DNA from: Portulaca oleracea | Taxonomy: Eukaryota > Streptophyta > Magnoliopsida > Caryophyllales > Portulacaceae | Direction: 5' to 3' | Length of the DNA stretch: 64,000 nucleotides | Assembly (NCBI GenBank): GCA_029582165.1 | Contig: CM055870.1 | Coordinates: forward strand, 10,473,832 to 10,537,831 | Part shown: positions 24,401 to 35,350 of the stretch, one piece after another | Layout of the letters: each line of letters starts with the position of its first letter | Position numbering within the stretch: the stretch's first letter is position 1 | Position numbers and translations under genes: made by a program | Notes under the pieces: generated by a model | Databases searched by the model: none | The model's input: only the letters and a program-made list of their open reading frames with translations | What the model was told of the DNA's origin: nothing

Positions 24401-25083
24401 GCCGTCAGGTTGAGCCCGGGGATGTTCCCCTTCCCGAAGGCGGACCGGTGGGTGGTGGACCCGGACTTGTTCTTGACCTTCTTCGGGGCCCACGCCTTGG
24501 TGAAGAGGGAGAGCGCGACGGAGTAGAGCTTGGAGTCGTCGGTCAGGGGGGAGACCAGCCCGCTCCGTACTGACCACGCGGACGCGGTGGACTTAAGCCC
24601 ATCCAAGCACGTCTGTGCGTTGGTTAAGACGCCGCTCAGCAGTGTCTGGACGTCCTCCGCCGTCATCAGAGGGAGCGACTTGGCCGTGGCGGTGTTCACG
24701 GTGGAGAAGGTGGTGGTGAGGAAGTCAATGTTGAGCTGGGCGAGGAAACTGCAGTCCTGAAGGGCACCCACGGCGGAGGGTGTCAGTCCTAGCTTACGTG
24801 AGCGTGAGAGGTACTTGTTGACGAGGTTGAGCCACCTGTGGGCTTGGGAAATGGACTTTTTGAAGGAGAACCGGCCGTACTCGTAGACGGTCGCAGTGCG
24901 GTTGTCCGATTGGAGGATGTCGGAGCAGTACTTCGGGTCCTGGGTGCCATTGCAGACGGTGGTGGCGGGGATCGGGGCTGTGGCATTGGCAGTGCTCGGT
25001 GGAGCAGTGGCGGTGGTGGTGGCGAGGAAAATGAGTGATAATAGTGCAAGAAAAAATGTACAAGTAGTATGAAAAGAAGCCAT
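21439..25083 (-). CDS. Pectin methylesterase (type I, PMEI-PME), gene A, two exons
   Basis: De-esterifies homogalacturonan in the cell wall, releasing methanol and leaving carboxylates that bind calcium. Exons on the minus strand are 25083-24063 and 22133-21439. The intron (22134-24062) has GTAAG...GCAG borders and interrupts an Ala codon; the joined product is 571 residues, a normal type I length. Signal peptide about 1-27. The PMEI pro-domain (about 40-200) has Cys44, 53, 111 and 159. The subtilase processing site RRLL is at 239-242. The PME domain (about 257-571) carries QAVALR (Gln364), GYQDTLY (Gln386, Asp387), YGTVDFIFG (Asp408) and [11 protein letters not shown] (Arg476, Trp478), so all catalytic residues are present. 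The start is the only Met before the signal peptide. Divergent from gene B. The intron hosts several MITEs. The exon boundaries are inferred. Confidence 0.95.
22318..22553. mobile_element. Tourist-like (PIF/Harbinger) MITE
   Basis: TIR GAGTGTGTTTGGT and inverted AGCAAACACACTC, flanked by TTA at 22315-22317 and 22554-22556. No ORF. Confidence 0.75.
22815..23457. mobile_element. Stowaway-like element carrying a nested insertion
   Basis: TIR CTACCTCCGTCCTATATTG and inverted CAATTTGGGACGGAGGTAG, flanked by TA. Without the nested 375-bp element it would be about 268 bp. It resembles the element at 30617-30809. Confidence 0.7.
22860..23234. mobile_element. 375-bp snap-back element, copy 1
   Basis: Ends ATGATAAGTGTCTTG / CAAGACTTTTATCAT. 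An 8-bp-stem hairpin built from GTGTCTTG/CAAGACAC sits at each end. Nearly identical and equal in length to copy 2. Confidence 0.65.
23526..23900. mobile_element. 375-bp snap-back element, copy 2
   Basis: Same length and same end hairpins as 22860-23234, with only scattered substitutions. No obvious target duplication. Confidence 0.65.
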
Positions 25084-25153
25084 GTTTATTAATTAATACT
25101 TGATCCTAGTACTACTAGGAATGAAGATGGAATGGGGAGGTTTAATTTGTGTG

Positions 25154-25161
25154 TTAATATA
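25154..25161 (-). promoter_or_regulatory. Possible TATA box of PME gene A
   Basis: TATATTAA on the minus strand, about 70 bp upstream of the ATG. A weak match. Confidence 0.35.
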
Positions 25162-26606
25162 GTGGAGCTAGCTAGCCAAGTGATGAAGTGAAAGCGCGTT
25201 GATCATGTTGGGTGCAAACTAATGAATATGTGTGGGGTATGCATCCAGGATACGAACGGAGACTTTGGAGGGAATTGTTTTGCATGCACGTTGAGTTAGG
25301 AAGGGAACGTTGTTTTTAGTGGGGGAGGGAGGGAAAAGTCAGTCAATGTTATGAGTTAACACTTTGCTACGATCAGCAATTACCTTCCTCAATTTGCACT
25401 AAAGTATACAAACTATGCCTAATTTCGGTTGAATTTTATCGACCGTAAATTTTGAATACATGATACTTACTAGGGATATTTGAGTGTTAACATACCAATA
25501 GTTTTGGACTCTTCAAAATACATTCAACTAGTTATATTTATGTCTACGCATGTTCACTATAAATTTGTAATATGCATGATTTTTAGTTTGGGTTCACGTT
25601 AGATTGGTTAGGTTAGGAGAGGGGAGGAAACGAAAGGATATGGTAGGATATAATAGGATAGAAAGGGATATCATTGGTTTGAATTAAGTTAGTTGTTGAG
25701 TAAAAATATTTTATTAATAAAATTTGAATATTTTGAAGAAAATAAATGAAAAAGTTATAGAGGTTGGAAAAATGGATTGATTTGAGAATAAAATAATATT
25801 ATTTGAATTTTTTTTTAAATTAATTTTTTTTTTGTTTGGGTATTTTTTAGGGGGTTGGGTTGGGTTATGTTAGATAAGAATAAGTTAAGTTAAGATTGGT
25901 TAAGGTGGTTAGGTTTAACCCTAAATTAAAGAACATGACCTATAAGTCATATCCTTCCATATCTATTGGATACTCTTTTATTTTTTTACTTTCAAAATTT
26001 TTTACTTTTATAATTTGTTATTTCATATTGTCAATTTATCATTATTTCATCAAATTTTTATTTTTCCAACCTCTTCATATCTTTTTATAGTTTGGTTAAT
26101 ATTTTTATCCCCTTGACATTAAGGGCTGACTTCGGCCCTGCATGTATTATATATAACATGTCCAAGAAGGGGGGGGGGGGGGGAAGAGAGAGATATGACG
26201 TTATTATATTAGCATCTTACAAATTATATTTTACATGATACTTATGGTAAGATACCTAAACAGTTGGCATGAAAATCTGTAAACAAAATTAATCAACTCT
26301 TCTTTCAAACTTGGAAACGTAATTGATCTTCAGTACATGTTGATATTCAGTCATAGATCGTTGACTTTGACGAATTATTAATAAGCACTCTTCTTTATTT
26401 TTTTAATCACCTCGATGTTTAAGGTCTTGGACCTGCGCTGGCTATGATTAATCCTTAATAATCAACATGGTTGAATATCCAAAATTTAAAAGTTTGAATA
26501 ATTGAATACTCGCATGAGATTAATGAAATCAGTAGTCTGCGAGTTAATTTATCGACCATGGTTTCCAAACATCTCAAATAGGAATCAAATTTTCCAATTT
26601 CATAAA
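25162..26606. other. Intergenic DNA upstream of PME gene A
   Basis: Upstream region of gene A, then AT-rich DNA with GGTTAGG/GGATA-type repeats at about 25600-25930 and a run of 14 G at 26170-26183. No gene recognised. Confidence 0.6.
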
Positions 26607-26833
26607 GGCACCGTTCTTTTGTGCGTTAACGCATTCAAACGCAACGCAAAATCAATAAAACCTAACGCATGACAAACGTAAGATAACGCAACTTATCACA
26701 ATCTACTATTCACCTCTACTCACTTTTTTATTATTTCCTACCGCAACCCAACGCAATCCAACGCAACCCAAACGCAACTTATCGAAATGCAAACGCAACG
26801 CAACGCAAACGCAACGCACAAAAGAACGGTGCC
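26607..26833. mobile_element. MITE with AACGCA-rich arms (GGCACCG family), intact copy
   Basis: TIR GGCACCGTTCTTTTGTGCGTT and inverted right end; the arms are made of CAACGCAAACGCAACG-like units. It is the reference copy for recognising the one split by the CACTA element. Confidence 0.8.
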
Positions 26834-26889
26834 TTATTTTCAACATCAATCTACTCCCTCTATCTTAAACAATTACTCATTATGAATTA

Positions 26890-27091
26890 CCACCTCTATC
26901 CCAAAATATTTGTTATTTAACAAAATTTTGACCGCTAATTACAATGAGTTAGAATATGAAATTATCGTCATTGTAATTTTTACTAAGGTATCTTTCTCAC
27001 AGCAGTAATTTCATATCGTAATTCATTGTAATTTGTGAATAATCAATTGTCAAAATTTAGTCAAAGGACAAATATTTTGGCATGGAGATAG
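26890..27091. mobile_element. Stowaway-like MITE
   Basis: TIR CACCTCTATCCCAAAATATTTG and inverted CAAATATTTTGGCATGGAGATAG, flanked by TA. Confidence 0.7.
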
Positions 27092-27333
27092 TATGATGTG
27101 TAATTAATTTTTTTAATTATTGATTTCTAAATATATATAATAATTTATCATATATACAATTATTATCATTGATATATTGAAAAATACTATCAAGTTGTTG
27201 GTACTTCTATTTATCACCACTTTTTACCAATTAGATTAAGATTTTGGATAGAGGAACAACGATTATTGCAATTAATTTTCATCTAATTCAAGTTGTTGAT
27301 ATTTATGTTTCTCTTCTTCTGTTTTTATTTATT

Positions 27334-27859
27334 GGATTTTTGGACGCTAATATACTGAATTTTCTGGGTGTTGGACAATAATGCACTGAACTTTGAGTGG
27401 TGTTGGACAATAATGCACCCGAAACAATTTCGACAGTGGCGGACTTGGTGACGATCTTATATGGCAGACCAAGAAGATGAATATACTAAATAATATCTGA
27501 ATTTATGACATGTCAACTAATCTACACAAGCAAAGGTGATTTTATACAACTACAACAAAAATCTCCCAGTAGAAACACGTTTAATCAAATGTGATTTTAT
27601 TTTTTTTATTCTATTCAAAGTTGATTCTCTTTACTTATGTGTAGATTAGTTGACATGTCATAAATTTAAATATTTTTGGACCAATTCCTCTCCTCCACAT
27701 GCTACGTAAGATGGCCACCAAGTCAGGTACTGTTGAAATCATACTGAGTGCATTATTATTCAACACACCTCAAAGTACAGTGTATTATTGTCCAAGGTCA
27801 AAGTTCAGTACATTATTGTCATATACCTAAAAATTCAGTATATTAGCATCTAACAAGCC
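27334..27859. mobile_element. Mutator-like foldback MITE with 9-bp TSD
   Basis: Long inverted arms (GGACGCTAATATACTGAA... and its inverse), flanked by TTATTTATT at 27325-27333 and 27860-27868. Same family as 33297-33611. Confidence 0.75.
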
Positions 27860-28304
27860 TTATTTATTTTATAATTGCTTTGTTCGCCATTTATTTCAAT
27901 TCACTATCATTATATCTTTAAACATGAGTGGATAAATTCCTAATTTAGGTCAGAAAATTTTCATTAACATACTTAATTAATCGTAATTGAGCTTTCTTTA
28001 TTATTCTAATATTCATTCATCTTAGAGAGGTGTATTATAGTTTCAATATCAGTTTTAACCTTAATTTTGAAGTTTAGCGTCAATCGGTAGAGAAATTCAA
28101 ATATATGAAGAAAAAGAAAAACGATACACGAACCTTTTTTTCTCAACCCACATATTTGAAAGTCCTTTTTTATTCAGCCTACAAACTTTAGGGTTCAAAA
28201 AATTAACAATGAAAATCAAGGGTCCAGAAAATTAATTACCCTATATTTTGGGATCCAAAATGGAAACAACCCTATATTTGACCACTTAGAGTGTTAAAAT
28301 CATA

Positions 28305-28519
28305 CTCCCTCCGTCCCAAATTAATTGACACTTTGACTAAATTTTGACCGTTAATTATTCACAAATTATAAAGAGTTACAATATGAAATTACTTCTATTG
28401 TAATTTTTGGTAAAGTATCCTTCTAATAACGGTATTTTCATATCGTAACTCGTTGTGATTTGTGAGTAATTTATGGTCAAAATTTTGTCAAAGTGTCAAT
28501 TAATTTGCGACAAAGGGAG
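28305..28519. mobile_element. Stowaway MITE
   Basis: CTCCCTCCGTCCCAAATTAA and the inverted TTAATTTGCGACAAAGGGAG, flanked by TA. Confidence 0.85.
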
Positions 28520-28724
28520 TATTTCCTACTCAAACATACTTAATGGATGCATACTAAAAAGTGCGCAGCTTCCTACTTTCGTTTCTTTTTGCAGCTTGGA
28601 GAAGAGAAATGCATATCTATGCATGATAATTTCTCGATGGAGGTTAGTTCGCTGTTCGAGTTTAGCACAAAATACTATCTAAATTCTATCTAAATTGTCG
28701 AACTCAAGGGTCCATTGACCGGAG

Positions 28725-28980
28725 GTTAGACCATCCGCAATGGCGTGGGCGAAACGGGAAAGACAGATGCGGTGGCGAGTAATGTCGGTGGTGAGAAAAA
28801 CTCGAACTTTTCCTCGCCGCGCGAGGATGAGAACAATATTCTTGACATATTTTTTCATTTTTTTATATTTATGTTATAATGTATTTAAACTATTAAATAT
28901 GGGCCTCACACATTCTTTTTACTTATTTTAATAAAACTCACGCTCATTATTGGAAAGCAAGTTAATATGGAGAGTCTAAC
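28725..28980. mobile_element. Possible MITE
   Basis: Ends GTTAGACCATCCGCAATGG and inverted GTTAGACTCTCC...CCAATAATGAGCG are similar. No coding sequence. Weak evidence. Confidence 0.35.
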
Positions 28981-29482
28981 TCTAACTTTTTTTATGAGCT
29001 ATACTGCTTCCACCTCATCCAGTGAGTATAACTCATGCTTACCATCGCAGGTGAATTCATTCTCGTCCTCTAAACTTAGATAACTACACAACGTAATCAA
29101 ACCAAACTCTTAAAACATACAAGAGACAAAACAGTCTTTACAAAATTAGAGACAAAGGATATCTCCTACAGCGATTGTGGCGCCTAAAATGCTGGTCCAG
29201 CCCAACCGCTAGCTAAATAAAAGCACAGCTTATGCCCAAACTTGTTGTGAGCAGTGAGGTTGTTCCAGATTTCATTGCTATATGCATGCTTCCAGATGAC
29301 ATTCCAGGTTTCCTCCATCATTCTTCTGGCATGCACAATATCATATATCGCTGATGATACTCTCCACATGTACTTTAAAAAGGTTAACTCTTAAAATAAT
29401 TTGATAAATTTGCCAATATAGTTCTATAACACTTGATATTGATAATTATTTTATGATGGATCTTAAAATAAATTGTTATGTA
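28981..29482. other. Stretch without a gene
   Basis: AT-rich with a somewhat less AT-rich patch at 29160-29380. No family recognised. Confidence 0.5.
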
Positions 29483-29658
29483 CTATCTCCGTTCCTAAAT
29501 AAGTCAATTCAACTGAGGTTTTTTGCTATTGTTTAATTACTCACAAATTACGATGAGTTACAATTTGAAGTTAATTTTATATTGTAACTTATTATAATTT
29601 GTGCGTAATCAACTATCAAAATTTAGTCAAATTGACACTTATTTAGAAATGGGGAGAG
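29483..29658. mobile_element. Stowaway-like MITE
   Basis: CTATCTCCGTTCCTAAATAAG and inverted CTTATTTAGAAATGGGGAGAG, flanked by TA. Confidence 0.7.
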
Positions 29659-29744
29659 TATTTATTTTAGAATTTAGCCCCTTGAAGAACATTGATAAAT
29701 ATTTCAAAGTCTACCAATATCAATGTTGGAGGATATAAAAACAC

Positions 29745-30257
29745 GGGTTTTTTGCTTTTTGGACCCTGTGTTTTGGGGTATTTACAATCTGGACCCCCAT
29801 GTTTCAAAGTTTACAATTTGGACCCTATACTTTGTTTCTGGCAACAATTTGGACATAATTAGAGGGGTCCGGCCAAAAGAGACCCTTATTGTAGTTTGAC
29901 TGATTTTTCCTTCCAAAGTTGCCCCTTAATTACTTCTGTACTTCCAAATTTACCCTTCATTTATTCGGTTTTCTGGGTGTTTGGAGTTGAATAGTCACTA
30001 AGGGTGGGATATGCGTATGTGTGAAATTGAAGTCTTCAGTCTAGTCAATTCAAAAGGAAATTCAAAATAATTGGATAAATGAAATAAGGGTAAATCGGTC
30101 AGTTTATGCAAGATTTTGGTCTTCACTGGAGTCAAACTTAACTTTGGGCTAAATTTTTTGGGTCCATATTGTATAGGGTTCAAATTTTAAACTTTGAAAA
30201 ATGGGGGTCCAGATTGTAAATATCCCCAAAATCCAGGGTCCAAAAAGCAAAAAACCC
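29745..30257. mobile_element. Long-TIR foldback element
   Basis: About 100-bp arms starting GGGTTTTTTGCTTTTTGGAC and ending with its inverse. The interior carries a non-coding AT-rich stretch. No clear TSD. Confidence 0.65.
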
Positions 30258-30486
30258 TCCAATCTTTTTAATTTGGTACCAGATTAAAATACTCATTTTC
30301 ACCAACTTTTGAGGAGAAAAAGAATCCTACATGGTAAATAAAATTAAGTAAAACTAATTAACTATTAATTGACAGAAAAGTAAGATTAAATAAATTCTAT
30401 ATTAAGAAGGGTAAATAAGGGGTTAAGCATTGAGCAACACCAAGCAATCATTCCAAACCTTTTTGCAAGTTGATGATAATCTATTT

Positions 30487-30871
30487 AGGCTCTGTTCTTT
30501 GGTTAGGTTGGATACAATTCTCCCAACTTATCCAAACTTATTCAAACTTAATCAAACCCAACACAATTCCCAAAAAAAATATCCACTCTAAAAACACAAT
30601 TCCCCCAAAAAATATACTACCTCTGTCCCTGATTAATTGTCCATAAAACTACTTTCACAAAATCAAGAAATATAGGGAATGGAGCAAAAGATTTATAAAA
30701 TATCATTGGAAAGGTGTAAAAAGTGCATTTATTAGGGATAAAATGGGTATTATAGTTATTGGAAATATAAAAGTTAGGTAATTAGACAAATAAAAAAGGA
30801 CGGAGGTAGTAATAACTTTTCCCAACCAATCCATCCAAATCTTAAAATAACCCAACCAAAGAACATGGCCT
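30487..30871. mobile_element. MITE with a nested Stowaway
   Basis: TIR AGGCTCTGTTCTTTGGTTAGG and inverted right end CCCAACCAAAGAACATGGCCT. A Stowaway-like element sits in its centre. Confidence 0.65.
30617..30809. mobile_element. Stowaway-like MITE nested in the preceding MITE
   Basis: CTACCTCTGTCCCTGATTAA and inverted AAAAAAGGACGGAGGTAG, flanked by TA. Confidence 0.75.
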
Positions 30872-30961
30872 TAGATTTTAGACTTCTTACGAGCCGTGTT
30901 CGGAAAAAAAAATACATACATGCCATCTGTAAAAAATAATAATAAAAAGGAAAACAACACA

Positions 30962-31207
30962 TCTATATATTATAATAGAAATCATTGTGGGTCCCGTGAA
31001 ATAGAGCCACGGGAGTGACTGTAGAGAAGTTGGCCAATCACAACGTAGAAAATTAAATCTTTTTTCTATTTATTATTTTTAATTTTCAATCCGAATTTTA
31101 TTTTAAAATTAAAAACCAGAAAATATCACTAATCCTTGACTGTTTTGGACTCTGAATTAAACTATTTTGGTGCAAATAACAGTAATTATTTTGGTGTTGC
31201 CTATAAC

Positions 31208-31246
<39 letters not shown>

Positions 31247-31354
31247 GTTTGTGGGTCCCACTGAATGGAGAAAAGATATCAATTGTAGAGATTTCGACAA
31301 ATCAAAAAATAAATAAATGTTGAGTTAAATTATTATGGTGTAAGTATCAGTTAT

Positions 31355-31392
<38 letters not shown>

Positions 31393-31640
31393 TAATCTAT
31401 ATAATATTTATAGTAAAGTTTGTGGGTCCCGATGAATGAAGAAAAAAGAGATTAATAGTAAGATTACAACAAATAAAAAAATAGATAACTGTTGAATTAA
31501 ATTATTTTGGTGCAACTATCAGTAATTATAATTATTTTGAAATAATCTTTTTAAATTATATTTACAATTACTATTAAATTTTTTATTTTTCAAAATGACT
31601 ATTTTAATATACTCCGTGCATCACACGGGTTGAGGTCTAA
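30962..31640 (+). mobile_element. Small Helitron with internal direct repeats
   Basis: Starts TCTATATATTATAATAG after an A. Ends CTAA before a T, with the hairpin CCGTG-CATCA-CACGG about 10 bp upstream. The inside repeats a GTGGGTCCC...GAATGGAGAAAAGA-type unit three times (near 30988, 31252 and 31422), separated by (AAT)n tracts. Confidence 0.75.
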
Positions 31641-31994
31641 TAAGACTAACATCATTGTACAAGATGAACATAAAATGTCAGAATACATCACTAAATGAAA
31701 ACCTCAATTGAATTTTCTATCACTACATTTAATTATTATTATTATTTTCAACCGTACCAACGTCTAATTTGCTTCATGGTGAACAATAGGGAAAAATAAT
31801 TTTGGGCACGAGTAGTGAGCAGCGACCAACTTGGGAGGACAACTGTGACATTAATCAAATTAGAAGTTAATCTGAACACATTTGGAGGAACAGCAAGTCA
31901 AGGTTCAATCAAATACAACGATGAAGGCAAGGCAATGAAAGATAACAAATTTGTTGGATTTGAAGTGTGGAGTTTAAATTATGAATTTAGGATA
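31641..31994. other. Stretch without a recognised gene
   Basis: A 61-codon frame at 31815-32000 has no recognisable similarity. It may belong to the LTR-like sequence that follows. Confidence 0.4.
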
Positions 31995-32420
31995 GCTTGA
32001 AGTGTAGAGATAATACGAGTGAAATTTGAGTCAATACGGGTCATGTTGCAGATAGAGAGTGGAAAATGGTAAACACAGACCATGTTGCACGGACAAGGGT
32101 CGTACTAGAAGGTGGCAGTGTCGAATTTCATGTTTCTGAGTCCTGTTTTGATATGTTTTCCTAATCTGGATTGATTCGGGTTCTGTTGCTATTTTTTTAG
32201 GTACTTGACGACCAATGAACTCCTGTTAACTTAGACTCTATTGTATTGCCTCTAATATAAATAGGACCTGTTGTTAGATTTGTTTTGTATTGCAATAAAG
32301 TGTTTCATCTTGTACCACAAGAGATAGACTGTGGAGGTTTGAGAAACTCCGTTAAACACTTGTAATCTTCTGATATTGCATCGTTCGATTTTTTTTTTTC
32401 GTTTTGAGTTTTTCACATTA
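31995..32420 (+). mobile_element. LTR-like remnant with decayed palindromes
   Basis: Degenerate palindromes (ACGGGTCATGTTGC, CACAGACCATGTTGCACGG, GGGTCGTACT) at 32036-32111 are followed by TATAAATA at 32257-32264 and a leader with AATAAA-like sequence. The layout is that of 4330-5060, with CG changed to CA/TG. Ends not defined. Confidence 0.45.
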
Positions 32421-32731
32421 AGCCCTTATATTGAATCTTTTATTAATAATTATTGTTGTTATTATTGCCCTAATTTATTATTTATCCGCTAATTACGTCA
32501 TCTAAAATCTTAATAGAATTACTAAGATCTAGTTGTAAGATGCAACATTAAAAAAGTAATACAGTTAGAAGTTAGAAAAGCTGTTAGGTAAATGTCCTAA
32601 AACTGTTGGACTAAACGTGGATCTAGACTGATCCCTTAATCCCAAGCTAGCTAGATGAGAGTTAGGTGGGCATGTTTTGTGATCAACTTACCACTTACGT
32701 CCCGAAATTCTGCATAAGTTATGCCACCGAC

Positions 32732-32732
<1 letters not shown>

Positions 32733-32781
<49 letters not shown>
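32733..32781. repeat. (TC)n microsatellite
   Basis: About 24 uninterrupted CT units. Confidence 0.9.
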
Positions 32782-32782
<1 letters not shown>

Positions 32783-33056
32783 AAAAGTGTAGACTAGTTC
32801 AAGTCAATCACAGCAAGGGCCCTTTTTTCCCATTTTCAAAGGGGGCTACTTGAAATTTTGGATCTGTGTTGTTAAATTTCCATTTCCTTTTTCATTCATA
32901 CATTTGTTTGGTTCCGGTGACAAATTTGATAAAATTCTATTCATAATGCATGCCAGTTGGCTGGAATATAAGATTCATACTTATTCAAGCCGGTGCAATT
33001 CCAAGAACCCTGTATGAATATGAAACCAATGACTTTCTCGTTTTAATTGCCTATTA

Positions 33057-33269
33057 CTATCTCGGTTTCAAAATATTTGTCGTTTGATTAAATTTTAATC
33101 TTTAATTACTCACAAATTATTATAAGTTAAAATATGAAATTACTGTCATTAGAAACATAATTTACTAAAAATTACAATGACAGTAATTTCATATTGTAAC
33201 TTATTGGAATTTGTGAGTAATCAACGGTCAAAATTTAGTCAAATGACAAATATTTTGGGACGAAGGTAG
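33057..33269. mobile_element. Stowaway-like MITE
   Basis: CTATCTCGGTTTCAAAATATT and inverted AATATTTTGGGACGAAGGTAG, flanked by TA. Confidence 0.75.
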
Positions 33270-33296
33270 TACATTATGACATGTTCCTTTTTTTTT

Positions 33297-33611
33297 GGAA
33301 TTTTGGACGTTAATATACTGAACGTTTGGGGTATTGCACAATAATATACTGAACTTTGACCTTGGACAATAATACATTGTACTTTAGGGATGTTGGACAA
33401 TAATCCACGATTTTGACGGTGGCTGACTCGGTGGTGATCCTACGTGGCAGACCGACCATGTAGGATCGCCACCGAGTCAACTACTGCCGGAATTGTTCTG
33501 GGAGCATTATTGTTCAACACCCCCTAAAGTACAATGTATTATTGTCCAATGTCAAAGTTCAGTGTATTATTATCCAATACCCAAAAGTTCAGTTTATTAG
33601 CATCCAAGAAC
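33297..33611. mobile_element. Mutator-like foldback MITE in a poly-T target
   Basis: Long TIRs related to 27334-27859 (GGACGTTAATATACTGAAC). The flanks are T9 and T8. A central palindrome lies around CCTACGTGGCAGACC. Confidence 0.65.
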
Positions 33612-33630
33612 TTTTTTTTGGTAAATACTA

Positions 33631-33838
33631 GTTCTATCGCAAAATATTTCTCAATTTGACTTTTTTTTATTGTTGCTTACTTACAAATTATAATGGGTTA
33701 CAATATGAAATTACTGGCACGAGAAAGATGTATTACTAAAATTACAATGATATTAATTTTATATTATAACTTATTGTAATTTGTAAGAAATAAACAACCA
33801 AAGCTTACTCAAATGAACCAATATTTTAGGAATGAGGT
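33631..33838. mobile_element. Degenerate Stowaway-like MITE
   Basis: Left GTTCTATCGCAAAATATTTC and inverted AATATTTTAGGAATGAGG; the body is similar to the neighbouring Stowaway-like elements. Confidence 0.5.
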
Positions 33839-34135
33839 TTGGCGGAAGCAAGAATTTATCAGTAGTTGGAAAATTATGGGATTAATAGGTCATGTTTATT
33901 ATGGACGATTTGGTGCCTTCCCTTTAACCCCAACATATAAAGTTTACTGATAGTCACCTCTGAAATGTGAGTTCAGTAAGCAAGTTACCCAATTAAAAAA
34001 ATAATCTAGTATTCCCCCATTTCAAAATGTAAGCCACTTTTGTAAAAATATCATAAGCCAATTAAGATGTTGTTCTTTGATGAGGTTAGGTTCACTATTG
34101 TCGAATATTGACCCATTCTTAAAAGTTACATATTA

Positions 34136-34342
34136 CTCCCTCCGTCCCAAATTAATTGACATTTTGACTAAACTTTGACCGTTGATTATTCATCAATTAC
34201 AATGAGTTACAATATGAAACTACCTCCATTGTAATTTTTAATAAAACATCTTTCTAATAAAGGTAATTTCATATTGGTACTCATTGTAATTTGTTAGTAA
34301 TTAGCATTTAGCCCAATGTCAATTAATTTGGGACGGAGGGAG
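34136..34342. mobile_element. Stowaway MITE
   Basis: CTCCCTCCGTCCCAAATTAA and the perfect inverse TTAATTTGGGACGGAGGGAG, flanked by TA. Probably the youngest Stowaway here. Confidence 0.88.
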
Positions 34343-34930
34343 TAATCAATGTTATTTTTATTAGATAAATATGAATTTTTACAATGATTAGTTATAATTT
34401 AAATTAACAATTATTATAAATAAATTTTAAAAATTACTCGGACATTGCACTCTGTAATAATATCATGATCGAATTGCATGGGCCATGGGCTGATGACGAG
34501 GAATCTGCAAACCCTGCGCGTGTAGAGTAAATGGTCCCAGCCCTGGCCCTTTTCATATCCATTGTACGCCACATGGGCCCTTCTTTTTGGTCTTGGCCCA
34601 TTCTAAAATAGGCCACTTGAAATGGGGACCAAAGTTAAAGAAACTATCCTTGCCACAGTGTTTCAGTCTCTCTCTCTTTGCAGAAATATGCATTCTTTTT
34701 GATATGAACATTTTATCCTGATTAAAATTTTCAATAATCGGAAGAAAGATATGTTTGACGAGTCTTAATTACGCCATCGTTAACTGAAAACAACATTGTA
34801 CCATGACAATAAGATGAGATGTGACATCTCAAAACCGGCCATTTGATTATAAAGTACTAGCCCGGCTCATTAATTACTTGATTACTTACCACTTTTTTTT
34901 TGAAAACAAATCAAATCACTTTAACATGTT

Positions 34931-35041
34931 CGCCCCATTCTTTTCTGCGTTGCGTTTGTGTTGCGGTGAAATAGTTAAAAAGTAATGGTAATTTGCGTTA
35001 TGTTGCGGTAAGTTGCGTTGCGTTTGGATGCGTTAACGCAT
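34931..35041. mobile_element. Fragment of the GGCACCG-family MITE
   Basis: TGCGTTGCGTTTG and GTTGCGGTAAG units as in 26607-26833, internally deleted and without clear ends. Confidence 0.5.
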
Positions 35042-35126
35042 ATGTATGATCACTCGGTACTAGTTGTAACATGTCGGGTAAATGATTAAATGTGGTTTAA
35101 GAATTGAAATAGTTACTTATATTCAG

Positions 35127-35350
35127 TGGCGGATCTAGATTACGAAATTAAAGGTGTCCACTTAATGATATTTTGAATAGTTGGACTGTTGCGTTGAATT
35201 GGACACTCTTTTTTAATATTTTTATGTCTTTTCTAAGGTGTCCACTTAACATAAATATACAACCTTCTAAAATATAATAGATTGCTTAAATTTTTTTCGA
35301 AGCTTGGGGTGTCCGTGGACACTCTTGGTGTCAATGGAGATCCGCCCATG
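35127..35350. mobile_element. Possible MITE (GGCGGATCT ends)
   Basis: Ends CAGTGGCGGATCTAG / GGAGATCCGCCCATG are inverted. Internal GGTGTCCACTTAA occurs twice. Confidence 0.45.

Noticed and set aside
24341..25063. Overlapping frames opposite or beside PME exon 1 (for example 24530-24760, 24794-25063)
   Set aside because: Shadows of the GC-rich PME exon, with no motifs of their own.
28473..28931. Two short plus-strand frames
   Set aside because: No motifs; they overlap a Stowaway end and a MITE-like repeat.
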